A model generated the notes under the pieces. It was given only the letters and a program-made list of their open reading frames with translations. It was not told the DNA's origin and made no database searches. From assembly GCF_022568795.1 (NCBI RefSeq), contig NZ_JAKZHU010000001.1, positions 620,001 through 684,000 on the forward strand: a DNA stretch of 64,000 nt, given 5' to 3'. The position numbers and the translations under genes were made by a program. This DNA comes from Arsenicicoccus dermatophilus. GTDB lineage: Bacteria > Actinomycetota > Actinomycetes > Actinomycetales > Dermatophilaceae. This document shows positions 17,332 through 27,615 of this stretch, piece after piece; within the stretch, counting starts at the first letter, position 1, and every line of letters starts with the position of its first letter.

Positions 17332-19878
17332 ATGCTCCGCGCCTCGTGGAAGTCCTTGCTGGGGCGCAAGCTCCGGCTCCTGATGAGCGCCTTCGCCATC
17401 GTGCTCGGCGTGTCCTTCGTGAGCGGCTCGCTCATCTTCACCGACATGATGAGCACGGCCTTCAACGGCATCATGAACGGCACCGTCGCCGACATCAACG
17501 TCCAGGCCACGGACGGCGACCCCGACTCCATGGCCACGGCCATGCGGGGCGAGATCGCCCAGGCGCAGATCGACACCATCGCCAAGGTCGACGGGGTCGA
17601 GTCCGCCCAGGGCGTCACCACGGTCATGGACGCCTTCCTGATCGGCAAGAACGGCAAGGTCATCGGCGGCCAGGGCGCCCCCGCCATCGGCGGCAACGTG
17701 GTCACCGCCCCGGCCTACGGCCACCAGCCTGGCATGGTCGTCAAGAGCGGCCGGCTGCCGGGCCCCGGCGAGGTCCTGATCGACCCGGTGTCGCTGGCGA
17801 GGTCCGGCTACCGGATCGGCGACACCATCACCGTCGCGAGCTCGGGGGCCCAGCCCTCGCTCAGGGCCAGGATCGCCGGCACCGTGCTGTGGGGCAGCAA
17901 GGAGTCGACGGCCGGCGCGACCTACGCGATGTTCGACGCGCGCACGACCCAGCGGCAGTGGACGGGCGGCAAGGACGCCTACCAGATGGCCTGGGTCACC
18001 GTCCGCGAGGGCCAGGACGTCGACGCCGTCGCCCGGCGGGTCGAGGAGGTCGCTCCGGCGGGCTTCCTCGCCGTCACCGGCCCCGACCTTGCCAAGAAGT
18101 CCGAGGACGCCGTCGCCCGGGGGCTCGGCTTTATCTCGACCTTCCTGCTCGTCTTCGCCGCGATCTCCCTGATCGTCGGGTCCTTCCTGATCGTCAACAC
18201 CTTCTCGATCCTGGTGGCCCAGCGGTCCCGCGAGCTCGCCCTGCTGCGGGCGATGGGGGCGAGCCGCGGCCAGATGCGCGGGTCGGTGCTCTTCGAGGCC
18301 TTCGTCGTCGGGCTGGTGGGCTCCACGATCGGGCTGCTCCTCGGCCTGGCCATCGCCAAGGGCATCGCCGCGATCTTCGGCACCCTGGGCCTGGACATGG
18401 GCGCGGTCACGCCGACGCTGAGCCCGCGGGCCATCGTCGCGTCGTACCTCGTCGGCATGCTCGTCACGATGCTCGCGGCCTTCCTCCCGGCCCGCAGGGC
18501 CTCCACGGTCCCGCCGGTCGCCGCGATGTCCGGGGCCGCGACGACCGGGGCGCAGGACCTCGGCAGGCGCCTCGTCATCGGTCTGGGTATGACGGCCGTC
18601 GGCCTGGCCGTGCTGCTCACCGGCCTGTTCTGGGACGGCACGCCGCAGCCGCTGTGGTGGATCGGCGCAGGAGCGCTGCTGACCCTGCTCGGGGTGTCCT
18701 TCAGCTCCCCGGTGCTCGGCAAGCCGGTGCTGTGGGCCCTCGGCCGGGGGTACCGCGCGCTCTTCGGCCAGGTCGGAGCGCTCGCCGAGCTCAACGCGAT
18801 CCGCAACCCCCGCCGCACCGCCGCCACCGCGTCGGCCCTGATGATCGGCCTGACGCTGGTCACGGCCATGTCGGTGCTGGGGGACTCCGCCAAGGCGAGC
18901 ACACGTTCGGCGATCGAGGAGGGGCTGCGCGGAGACTTCATGTACTCCAACCCGACGTACCAGCCGTTCTCCACCGCCATCGGTGACCAGGCCGCCAAGG
19001 TCGACGGGGTCGCCGCCGTCCACCGCTTCCGCCGGGTGCCCGTCGAGCTCGGCGGCGAGCGGGCCATGCTGGGGGCGATCGGCCCCCGGGACTTCGACAC
19101 GATCCTGGCCGGCACCGTCGTGGCGGGCTCGCTCTCGGACTTCCGGGACGGCACGGCGATCGTGGACCGCAGGACCGCCGAGGAGAACGGGTGGAAGGTC
19201 GGGCAGACCCTCGACTACCGCATGGGCGCGACGCCCCTGCCGGTCCGGATCGTCGCCCTCTCCGAGCACCCCAAGGGGACCGGCGGCGGCGTCGTGACCA
19301 CCCTGCAGACCCTCGTGCGGGCCGGGCTGCCGGCCGTCGACTCCCAGGTGAACGTGGACCTCGCGCCGGGCGCCGACAGGGCCGCCACCCGGGCCCGCCT
19401 GGAGGCGATCGTCAGGGACCTGCCGATGGTCTCGCTGCAGGACCAGCAGGAGTTCGCCGACGCCCAGGCGGGGAGCATCGACCAGCTGCTGGCCATGATC
19501 TACGGCCTGCTCGGCCTGGCGATCGTCATCGCCGTCCTCGGCATCGTCAACACCCTGGCGCTGTCGGTCATCGAGCGGACCCGGGAGATCGGTCTGCTGC
19601 GGGCCATCGGGCTGGGTCGCGGGCAGCTGCGGCGCATGATCCGGCTGGAGTCGGTGGGGATCGCGCTGCTCGGCTCGGTGCTCGGGCTGGGGATGGGGCT
19701 GCTCTTCGGCACGGCCGTGGTGCAGGCGCTCGTGGACGACGGACTGAGCCTGCACGTGCCGTGGGTCCAGCTCGTCGCCTTCCTCCTGGTGGCCGCGGTC
19801 GTGGGCGTCGTCGCCGCCCTGTGGCCCGCGCACCGGGCCTCGCGGATGGACGTCCTGAGGGCGATCCAGACCGAGTGA
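17332..19878 (+). CDS. FtsX/MacB-type ABC transporter permease
   Basis: 848 residues with two FtsX repeats. TM1 is near the N-terminus (LLMSAFAIVLGVSFVSGSLI), followed by a large extracytoplasmic domain (about 45-260) and three helices with SRELALLRAMGASRGQMR. A second half starts near 480 (NPRRTAATASALMIGL) with its own periplasmic-side domain and three C-terminal helices containing REIGLLRAIGLGRGQLRRMI. The RELALLRAMG-type motif is the FtsX coupling element. It pairs with the ATPase directly upstream as a two-gene operon closed by a hairpin terminator. The substrate is unknown. Confidence 0.94.
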   Translation: MLRASWKSLLGRKLRLLMSAFAIVLGVSFVSGSLIFTDMMSTAFNGIMNGTVADINVQATDGDPDSMATAMRGEIAQAQIDTIAKVDGVESAQGVTTVMDAFLIGKNGKVIGGQGAPAIGGNVVTAPAYGHQPGMVVKSGRLPGPGEVLIDPVSLARSGYRIGDTITVASSGAQPSLRARIAGTVLWGSKESTAGATYAMFDARTTQRQWTGGKDAYQMAWVTVREGQDVDAVARRVEEVAPAGFLAVTGPDLAKKSEDAVARGLGFISTFLLVFAAISLIVGSFLIVNTFSILVAQRSRELALLRAMGASRGQMRGSVLFEAFVVGLVGSTIGLLLGLAIAKGIAAIFGTLGLDMGAVTPTLSPRAIVASYLVGMLVTMLAAFLPARRASTVPPVAAMSGAATTGAQDLGRRLVIGLGMTAVGLAVLLTGLFWDGTPQPLWWIGAGALLTLLGVSFSSPVLGKPVLWALGRGYRALFGQVGALAELNAIRNPRRTAATASALMIGLTLVTAMSVLGDSAKASTRSAIEEGLRGDFMYSNPTYQPFSTAIGDQAAKVDGVAAVHRFRRVPVELGGERAMLGAIGPRDFDTILAGTVVAGSLSDFRDGTAIVDRRTAEENGWKVGQTLDYRMGATPLPVRIVALSEHPKGTGGGVVTTLQTLVRAGLPAVDSQVNVDLAPGADRAATRARLEAIVRDLPMVSLQDQQEFADAQAGSIDQLLAMIYGLLGLAIVIAVLGIVNTLALSVIERTREIGLLRAIGLGRGQLRRMIRLESVGIALLGSVLGLGMGLLFGTAVVQALVDDGLSLHVPWVQLVAFLLVAAVVGVVAALWPAHRASRMDVLRAIQTE

Positions 19879-19914
19879 CCTTGGGGCGGTGCGGGGTTCG
19901 CGTACCACCCCCCG

Positions 19915-19958
19915 CGGACGGCTGGGTCTCGCCCGTCAAGGTGAAGCCCAGCCGTCCG
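19915..19958 (+). terminator. Hairpin terminator after the ABC permease gene
   Basis: A perfect 12-bp stem (CGGACGGCTGGG/CCCAGCCGTCCG) around a 20-base loop lies 36 bases past the permease stop. Confidence 0.72.
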
Positions 19959-20025
19959 ACACGTGTGGCCCAACCGACGGCGAGGTGAATGACACCCCTG
20001 TGATTCGGTCGATATCCTCGCCGGC

Positions 20026-20319
20026 ATGACCGCAGCCCTGCAGCCCACCTCGGCCGAGCGACCCGTCGCGTCGCTGAGCGACCAGGAGCGCGAGATCCTC
20101 GCCTTCGAGCGGCAGTGGTGGAAGCACCCGGGCGCCAAGGAGCAGACCGTCAAGGAGCTCTTCGGGCTGAGCGCCACCCGCTACTACCAGCTGCTCAACG
20201 CCCTGATCGACACCGACGCGGCCCTCGAGCACGACCCGATGCTCGTCAAGCGTCTGCGCCGGATGCGCGCCCAGCGCCAGCGGGCCCGCAGCGCCCGTCG
20301 CCTCGGCGTCCAGGTCTGA
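20026..20319 (+). CDS. DUF3263 domain protein
   Basis: 97 residues, small basic cytoplasmic protein. The DUF3263 signature covers residues 18-95: ILAFERQWWKHPGAKEQTV, LFGLSATRYYQLLNALID, DPMLVKRLRRMRAQRQRARS. The middle looks like a helix-turn-helix and the tail is strongly basic, consistent with a nucleic-acid binding role; the family is actinobacteria-specific and uncharacterised. The ATG is seven bases after TATCCT, so the transcript is probably leaderless. Confidence 0.9.
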   Translation: MTAALQPTSAERPVASLSDQEREILAFERQWWKHPGAKEQTVKELFGLSATRYYQLLNALIDTDAALEHDPMLVKRLRRMRAQRQRARSARRLGVQV

Positions 20320-20397
20320 CCCACGCTCCGTGGCCGGCCGCACCCGTCAGGGTCCAGGGGGTCGGCGAATCGGCTGGTCTCCGTTAGGTTCCCGAAC

Positions 20398-21462
20398 ATG
20401 CGCAGCGGACCGACCAACTCCCTGACCGATGTCCCCGGTTTCCTCGTCGGGCATGCCACGCGCGCCGAGCCCGGCTGGCTGACCGGCACCACGGTGGTCC
20501 TGCCCCCGCAGGGTTGCCCCGCGAGCGTCGACGTCCGGGGCGCCGCGCCCGGCACCCGCGAGACCGACCTGCTCGACCCCGTCAACCTGGTCGACCGGGT
20601 CGACGCCGTCGTCCTGTCCGGGGGCTCCGCGCTCGGGCTGTCCGCCGCCGACGGCGTGGCCAAGGCCCTGCTCGACGACGAGATCGGCTGGCCCGTGGGG
20701 CAGCCCGGGCAGGTCGTGCCCATCGTGCCCGCGGCCGTGGTCTTCGACCTGGGACGGGCGGGCGTATGGCGCCACCACCCTGGCCCCGCCGAGGGGCGGG
20801 CGGCGTATGCCGACGCCCGTGCCGGCGCAGGTCGCCCGGTCCCGCAGGGCTGCGTCGGCGCCGGCACGGGCGCCAAGGTCGGCGAGCTCAGGGGTGGGCT
20901 CGGCTCCGCGAGCGTCGTCCTGGACTCCGGCATCACCGTGGCGGCGGTCGTGGTGGTCAACGCGGTCGGATCTGCCGTCGACGAGCAGACCGGCCGGCTG
21001 TGGTCGGCGCCGCTGGCCGTGGACGGCGAGCTGGGCCCCCTGCGCGATCCCTGCGCCGAGGACGTCCGCCGCGCCCAGGAGCGAGCCCTGGCCCTGCCGG
21101 ACCGGGTCGCCGGCCGGCCCGGCCTGGCCACCACCATCGGGGTCGTCGCCACCGACGTCGCGCTGAGCAAGACCCAGTGCCGCAAGATGGCCGGCATCGC
21201 CCACGACGGGCTGGCGCGCGCCGTCCGCCCCGTCCACACCTATCTCGACGGCGACACCTTCTTCGCGATGGCCTCCGGGACCCACGAGCACCGGCCCACC
21301 CTGCTCGAGCTGGCGGTGCTGATGGAGGCCGGGGCCGACTGCGTCACCCGGGCGGTCGCCCACGCGGTCCTCGCCGCCGAGAGCACCGACCGGACCGCGG
21401 ACGGGGGAGGGGCCTGGCGCAGCTACCGCGACGCCTTCCCCTCGGCCGTCGCCACCGCCTGA
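20398..21462 (+). CDS. P1 family (DmpA/S58-type) peptidase
   Basis: 354 residues of the self-processing Ntn-hydrolase P1 family. It begins NSLTDVPGFLVGHAT, contains VDAVVLSGGSALGLSAADGV and GCVGAGTGAKVGELRGGLGS, and has ATTIGVVATDVALSKTQCRK, where autocleavage would expose a Thr nucleophile (preceded here by Ala, where related NylC-type enzymes have Asn). RPVHTYLDGDTFFAMASG follows. Family members are aminopeptidases or oligoamide hydrolases. ATG is seven bases after TAGGTT (leaderless-type). Confidence 0.9.
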   Translation: MRSGPTNSLTDVPGFLVGHATRAEPGWLTGTTVVLPPQGCPASVDVRGAAPGTRETDLLDPVNLVDRVDAVVLSGGSALGLSAADGVAKALLDDEIGWPVGQPGQVVPIVPAAVVFDLGRAGVWRHHPGPAEGRAAYADARAGAGRPVPQGCVGAGTGAKVGELRGGLGSASVVLDSGITVAAVVVVNAVGSAVDEQTGRLWSAPLAVDGELGPLRDPCAEDVRRAQERALALPDRVAGRPGLATTIGVVATDVALSKTQCRKMAGIAHDGLARAVRPVHTYLDGDTFFAMASGTHEHRPTLLELAVLMEAGADCVTRAVAHAVLAAESTDRTADGGGAWRSYRDAFPSAVATA

Positions 21463-21489
21463 GCCCCGCCTGCCTGAGACACTGGCGCC

Positions 21490-21942
21490 ATGAACGCACC
21501 CGAGACGCAGGCCTGGGACACGCCCGACAAGCTCGTCGCCATCCGGGACGCGGCCGAGGCGGCCATCCCCGGCTGGCAGCGACCCGTCCTGTGGGGGGTC
21601 GGCATCAGCTCGGCGACCTCGGAGCCCACCTGGGAGTTCCCGGTCGTCAACCGTGACGGCGGCTTCATGCCCGCGGTGGTGCTGGGGCGGCTGGTCCGGC
21701 ATACCCGCACCTCCGAGACGCTGCCGGTCAGCACCGAGGTCCTGCGCCGCGCCGTCGCGGACCTCGCGCCCGCCGAGGCCTGCCCGGGCGTCGAGCATCC
21801 CAACCTGGTCGCCTGGCGCGGACTGCTCGACGAGGTGGCCGGCAACCCGGCACGGGAGCTCGTCGTGGTCTACGTGGACGACCTGGCTGACCCCGTGACC
21901 AGCGAGGCCGACGGCCGGCTGCGGGCGCTCGCCGCCCACTGA
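21490..21942 (+). CDS. Conserved hypothetical protein
   Basis: 150 residues, soluble, no signal peptide or membrane segment. It has no motif I recognise. Sequence is balanced in composition with a central WEFPVVNRDGGFMPAVVLG and a C-terminal ELVVVYVDDLADPVTS, so it is likely a folded cytoplasmic protein. Codon use is like that of the neighbours, which supports real coding. The ATG lies 27 bases after the peptidase stop and six bases after GACACT, a weak leaderless-type box. Confidence 0.7.
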   Translation: MNAPETQAWDTPDKLVAIRDAAEAAIPGWQRPVLWGVGISSATSEPTWEFPVVNRDGGFMPAVVLGRLVRHTRTSETLPVSTEVLRRAVADLAPAEACPGVEHPNLVAWRGLLDEVAGNPARELVVVYVDDLADPVTSEADGRLRALAAH

Positions 21943-21993
21943 GCCTTTCCGGGACATCTGGTCGGATACCGCGATACCGGACGGTAATCAGCG

Positions 21994-22010
21994 ACATACT
22001 GTCCGTATGT
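21994..22010 (+). promoter_or_regulatory. Promoter box and inverted repeat before the GGDEF-EAL gene
   Basis: CATACT (21995-22000) is a -10-like box six bases before an ATG at 22007. It is embedded in a perfect inverted repeat ACATAC-N5-GTATGT (21994-22010), so a dimeric repressor bound here would cover both the -10 element and the transcription start. A direct repeat GATACC-N2-GATACC lies just upstream (21965-21978). Confidence 0.5.
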
Positions 22011-22042
22011 CCTTGTGCGTGCGTTCCCCCGGCACGGCCTAG
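22007..22042 (+). CDS. Putative 11-residue leader peptide upstream of the GGDEF-EAL gene
   Basis: ATG TCC TTG ... TAG codes MSLCVRSPGTA. Its ATG coincides with the predicted transcription start, and its stop is three bases before the ATG of the large gene. The main gene has only a weak ribosome site, so reinitiation after this peptide may be how it is translated. There is no homology evidence; the case rests on position alone. Confidence 0.35.
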   Translation: MSLCVRSPGTA

Positions 22043-22045
22043 GCG

Positions 22046-24571
22046 ATGCCGGTGAGCGGCACCGTGGCCTGGCTGGCGTCGGGCCTCCTCCTGCTGGCGC
22101 TCGGCGTGCTGCTGCGTGCCCGCGTGCAGGTGCGCCGGGCCCCCGTCGCCACCGTCGGGCTGGTCCTGCTCGGCGTCGGCTCGCTGGGTGCGGACGTCGC
22201 GCGGACCTGGCTGCACGAGCCGATGGCCGCCCTCGTGCTCCTGCAGGTGGCGACCCTGGGGCTGTGCCTGTCGGCCTACGGGCTCTTCCGGTCCTGGACG
22301 GAGATCCTGGCCGAGGGGTGGATGCTCGCCGGAGGGGTCACCCTCGTCGCGAACTTCGCCCTGCAGCTGTCCGGCCGGCACAGCGACTCCCTCCAGTCCG
22401 AGGCGGACCTGGTGCAGCTCGCGCTGGTGGGCTACCTCCCCGCCGTCGTCCTGCTCGTGGGGCACCAGGTCTTCGCCCGTCGGCGGGCGCTGCGCCTCCT
22501 GGTCTGCGCCGTGGTCACGGCCAGGGCGATCTCCTGGGCCCTGATCTTCCTGGCCACCTCGGTGCCCGCTCCGGCGCTGGGACGGTGGGCCGGCGTCCCG
22601 ACGGTCCTGGCCCACCTCGGCCTGCTCGCCCTGCCCTTCGTGGATCGGCCCCGCCGCTGGGTTCCGGAGCGTGACACCGGCCTGTATGCCGCCGCCCGGC
22701 TGCCCTACGTCGTCACGGCGATCGTGGTCACCACCGCGGTCGTCACCCGCGCCGCGGCCCCCCGGGTGCCCCGGGCCTCGGTGCTCGTGGTGGGCGGCGG
22801 CTTCGTCATCGCCCTGCTCGCCCGGCAGCTGGTCGCCAACACCCGCCTGCGTGAGGCCATGCAGGAGTCCCGTGAGCGGGAGAGGTACTTCCGGACCTTG
22901 GTGCAGGACTCGCAGGACGTGGTCCTGATCTGCGACGCCACCGGGCGCCTGGACTACGTCTCCCCGGCCGCCGAAAGGGTCATCCGGACGCCCGGCGCCG
23001 GTCGGGGCCCGGGGGACCCTGGCATGCGCACCCTCCACGAGCTGCTGGGCGCCGACCCGCGGCTGGTGCGGGAGGCGCTGGCCGTGGCCGACCGCACGGG
23101 CCGATCGCGCCTGGACGTGCACCACGGCGGCCAGGTGCTGGAGGGAAATGTCGGCCGACGTGAGGACGGGTACGTCGTCGCGGTGCGCGACGTGACCGAG
23201 CGGGACGGCCTGCGCGAACGGCTGCGGGCGCTCGCCTTCAACGACGTGCTGACCGGCCTGCCCAACCGGCAGCAGCTCGTCCAGGAGCTGACCGCCCGGC
23301 TCGCCGCCGGCGGCCGCACCGTCGTCCTCTACCTCGACCTCGACCGGTTCAAGCAGGTCAACGACTCCGACGGCCACCACGCGGGGGATGCCCTCCTGCA
23401 GCAGGTGTCCGTCCGGATCGGGCAGGCAGTGCGCGGGGAGCAGGGCACCGAGCCGCTGGTCGCCCGCCTCGGCGGCGACGAGTTCGTGGTGGTCCTGCGC
23501 GGCGGTGTCCAGGAGGGCACCCGCACCGCCCACCGGGTCCACGCCGCGATCGTCCCACCCTTCGTCGTGGGCGAGCGCGTCCACCAGGTCGGTGCGTCGG
23601 TCGGGCTCGCGGTGGGCGCACCAGGCGTGGACGCCGAGGAGCTGCTGCGGCGCGCCGACCTGGCGATGTATGCCGCCAAGCAGTCCACGTCCGTGGTGCG
23701 CCTGTACGAGCCCGGCCTGTCCCTGGCCGCCCAGCGCCGGGCCGACCAGGACAGCGAGCTCTCGCGCCAGTGGCGGCAGGACGCCGTGCAGATGCACCTG
23801 CAGCCCATCGTGACCACGGACGACCTGCAGGTGCGCTCGGTGGAGGCGCTCCTGCGGTGGGCCGCCGACGGCGGGGCGGTGACGGGCCCGGGGCGCGTCC
23901 TGGACTACGCCGCCCGCACCGGGCAGCTGGCGCGGCTCACCGGCTGGACCGTCGATGCCGCCATACGGACGCTGCAGACCCTCGGGCCCCGGACCGTGCC
24001 GGTCGCGGTCAACGTGCCGACGGTCCTGCTGCACTCGCCGGGGCCGGCACGGGGGCTGCTGCGCCACCTCCAGGCGCACGACGTCCGGCCGGAGCAGCTG
24101 CACCTCGAGCTCACCGAGGAGGCCATGGTCGAGCGCGGCCCCGAGGTCACCCGCACCCTGCAGACCCTGCGCGCGCAGGGCTTCCGGGTCTACATCGACG
24201 ACTTCGGGACGGGCTACTCCTCGCTCAGCTATCTGGTGCACCTGCCCGTCGACGGCATCAAGATCGACCGGGCCTTCGTCCGGGACCTGCCCAGCTCGTC
24301 GGCCGCCCGCTCGATCGTCACCGGCGTGGTGACCTTCGCCCGCGAGCTCGGCATCACCCTCGTCGCCGAGGGGGTGGAGACGGCCGCGGAGGCGCGCTGG
24401 GTGCGCGAGCTCGGGGTGCCCCTGGCCCAGGGTTACTGGTACGCCCGCCCCCAGGACGCGGCCCTGCTCCGCGGGCTGGACGAGCTGGTCGGCTGGGGCG
24501 ACGCGCTGGGCGAGGGCGGGGCCGCTCCGAGGGCTGCCGCGCCATTTGCACTCGGGAGGACCGAGTGCTAA
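22046..24571 (+). CDS. Membrane-anchored PAS-GGDEF-EAL cyclic-di-GMP enzyme
   Basis: 841 residues. About eight hydrophobic segments fill residues 1-270. A PAS domain follows (RYFRTLVQDSQDVVLICDAT, about 283-385), then GGDEF (VARLGGDEFVVVLRG, substrate block DVLTGLPNRQQL and YLDLDRFKQVND) and EAL (QPIV, SVEALLRW, NVPTVLL, LELTEEAM, IDDFGTGYSSLSYL, IKIDRAFV, AEGVET, AQGYWYARP). Active-site residues of both catalytic domains are present, so it may make and degrade c-di-GMP. The last three codons (GAG TGC TAA) are the right half of a CIRCE operator of groEL. Confidence 0.93.
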   Translation: MPVSGTVAWLASGLLLLALGVLLRARVQVRRAPVATVGLVLLGVGSLGADVARTWLHEPMAALVLLQVATLGLCLSAYGLFRSWTEILAEGWMLAGGVTLVANFALQLSGRHSDSLQSEADLVQLALVGYLPAVVLLVGHQVFARRRALRLLVCAVVTARAISWALIFLATSVPAPALGRWAGVPTVLAHLGLLALPFVDRPRRWVPERDTGLYAAARLPYVVTAIVVTTAVVTRAAAPRVPRASVLVVGGGFVIALLARQLVANTRLREAMQESRERERYFRTLVQDSQDVVLICDATGRLDYVSPAAERVIRTPGAGRGPGDPGMRTLHELLGADPRLVREALAVADRTGRSRLDVHHGGQVLEGNVGRREDGYVVAVRDVTERDGLRERLRALAFNDVLTGLPNRQQLVQELTARLAAGGRTVVLYLDLDRFKQVNDSDGHHAGDALLQQVSVRIGQAVRGEQGTEPLVARLGGDEFVVVLRGGVQEGTRTAHRVHAAIVPPFVVGERVHQVGASVGLAVGAPGVDAEELLRRADLAMYAAKQSTSVVRLYEPGLSLAAQRRADQDSELSRQWRQDAVQMHLQPIVTTDDLQVRSVEALLRWAADGGAVTGPGRVLDYAARTGQLARLTGWTVDAAIRTLQTLGPRTVPVAVNVPTVLLHSPGPARGLLRHLQAHDVRPEQLHLELTEEAMVERGPEVTRTLQTLRAQGFRVYIDDFGTGYSSLSYLVHLPVDGIKIDRAFVRDLPSSSAARSIVTGVVTFARELGITLVAEGVETAAEARWVRELGVPLAQGYWYARPQDAALLRGLDELVGWGDALGEGGAAPRAAAPFALGRTEC
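24545..24571 (+). promoter_or_regulatory. CIRCE operator 1 (HrcA site), overlapping the end of the GGDEF-EAL gene
   Basis: TTTGCACTC-N9-GAGTGCTAA differs at one base from the CIRCE consensus. Its right arm contains the TAA stop of the upstream gene. HrcA is the known repressor of this element; its gene is not in the window. Confidence 0.92.
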
Positions 24572-24579
24572 TCATGGTC

Positions 24580-24606
24580 TTAGCACTCTCAGTGTCAGAG
24601 TGATAA
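24580..24606 (+). promoter_or_regulatory. CIRCE operator 2 overlapping the groEL promoter
   Basis: TTAGCACTC-N9-GAGTGATAA, one mismatch from consensus, nine bases after the first CIRCE. GATAAT at 24602-24607 is a good -10, and TTAGCA at the left arm can serve as -35 with 16-base spacing, so the operator spans the whole core promoter. The resulting leader is about 110 bases. Confidence 0.92.
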
Positions 24607-24647
24607 TTCTGGGCCGTATGCCGAGGCCCGGGTCACGGGTGATGTGA

Positions 24648-26348
<1,701 letters not shown>

Positions 26349-26372
26349 CCCGCCCCGCCTCACGGCTCGAGG

Positions 26373-26400
26373 GCCCCGGACGACGCTCGTCGTCCGGGGC
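26373..26400 (+). terminator. groEL terminator
   Basis: A perfect 12-bp stem GCCCCGGACGAC/GTCGTCCGGGGC with a four-base loop, 24 bases past the groEL stop. Confidence 0.82.
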
Positions 26401-26595
26401 TCTCGGCCTGCCAGCACCGGTCTGGCGCTGCCGAGACCTTCCGGTCCGCCAGAGGTGTGACTCCCCGCACGAGGCACCGGTCGGCGAGCGGCTGGGCACG
26501 ACACACCCCTGTCCGCGCTGCGGCCCGCAGGCGCCTCCGAGCCGCCGCAGGCGCAGACTGGCGGGGACCACGTCCCCCAGCCCGAGGAGCCCGCC

Positions 26596-27615
26596 ATGAT
26601 GCCCCGCAAGGACATGCTGCTCGCAAGCGTGGTGGTCCTGATCTGGGGCGTGAACTTCGTGGCTGCCAAGCTCGGCATGGAGGTGATCCCGCCGCTGCTC
26701 TTCGCCGCGACGAGGTTCACGCTGGTCGCGCTCCCGGCGGTGTTCTTCGTGCGGCCGCCGGGCACCGGCTGGCGCGTGGTCGTGGGGGCGGGGCTGGCGA
26801 CGGGAGCGGGTCAGTTCGGGCTGCTCTACACCGCCATGCAGCTGGGTATGCCGGCGGGCCTGGCCTCCCTGGTGCTGCAGGTCCAGTCGGTGTTCACGGT
26901 CGGCCTGGCCGCGCTGGTCCTGCGCGAGCTGCCCACCCGCTGGCAGGTCGCCGGCATCGCCCTGGGGGTGGCCGGCATGGCCCTCGTCGGCTGGCAGTTC
27001 ATGGCCTCGGCGCCGCTGCTGCCCTTCCTGCTCACCGTGGCGGCGGCCGCCTCCTGGGGCGCCGGCAACGTCCTCACGCGGCGCTACCCGCCGCGGACCG
27101 GCTTCTCGCTCGTCGTGTGGTCGGCGCTGGCGGCGCCGATCCCGCTGCTCGGACTCTCGTTGTGGCTCGAGGGTTGGGACCGGGACCGGCACGCCCTCAC
27201 CCACCTGACGCCGATGTCGCTGGTGGGCCTGGCCTTCGTGACCTACCTCGCCTCGATGGCGGGCTACGGACTGTGGAACGTGCTGCTCTCCCGGCACGCG
27301 GCGTCGACGGTGGCGCCCTGGTCCATGTTCGTCCCCGTGGTGGGGACGGTGGCGGCCTACGCCTACAACGGCGAGACCCCGACGACCGCAGGGCTCGTCG
27401 GGGCTGCCGTGATCATCCTGGGGGTCCTGATGGCGCTCGGGGTCATCGGCCCGCGCCGGGCGCCGCGACCGGACGTCCCCGACCGGGCGCGCGCCCGCCC
27501 GCGGAGCCCGCCGGCCTGTGACCGCCGGTGGATCCCCGGGATCAGCGGAACATCGCCGTGTTGGCCGACTCGGTGTCGGCATACTGCACGCCCGCCTGCT
27601 GGAGCGTCCGGTTGA
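26596..27615 (+). CDS. EamA family transporter (DMT superfamily)
   Basis: 339 residues with ten predicted membrane helices in two EamA repeats. The first is ASVVVLIWGVNFVAAKLGM, with the family's typical RFTLVALPAV and QSVFTVGLAALVLRE; the second repeat begins around AAAASWGAGNVLTRR. It likely exports amino acids or other metabolites; the substrate is not predictable. GAGGAG is six bases before the ATG. The fold ends near residue 290; the remaining Arg/Pro-rich tail is read antisense through the WXG100 gene until a stop at 27613, so it is probably non-functional overhang. Confidence 0.9.
   Translation: MMPRKDMLLASVVVLIWGVNFVAAKLGMEVIPPLLFAATRFTLVALPAVFFVRPPGTGWRVVVGAGLATGAGQFGLLYTAMQLGMPAGLASLVLQVQSVFTVGLAALVLRELPTRWQVAGIALGVAGMALVGWQFMASAPLLPFLLTVAAAASWGAGNVLTRRYPPRTGFSLVVWSALAAPIPLLGLSLWLEGWDRDRHALTHLTPMSLVGLAFVTYLASMAGYGLWNVLLSRHAASTVAPWSMFVPVVGTVAAYAYNGETPTTAGLVGAAVIILGVLMALGVIGPRRAPRPDVPDRARARPRSPPACDRRWIPGISGTSPCWPTRCRHTARPPAGASG

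Noticed and set aside
16378-19908. A 1176-residue open frame on the minus strand
   Set aside because: Shadow of the ABC ATPase and permease genes; Gly/His/Asp/Arg-rich with no domains.
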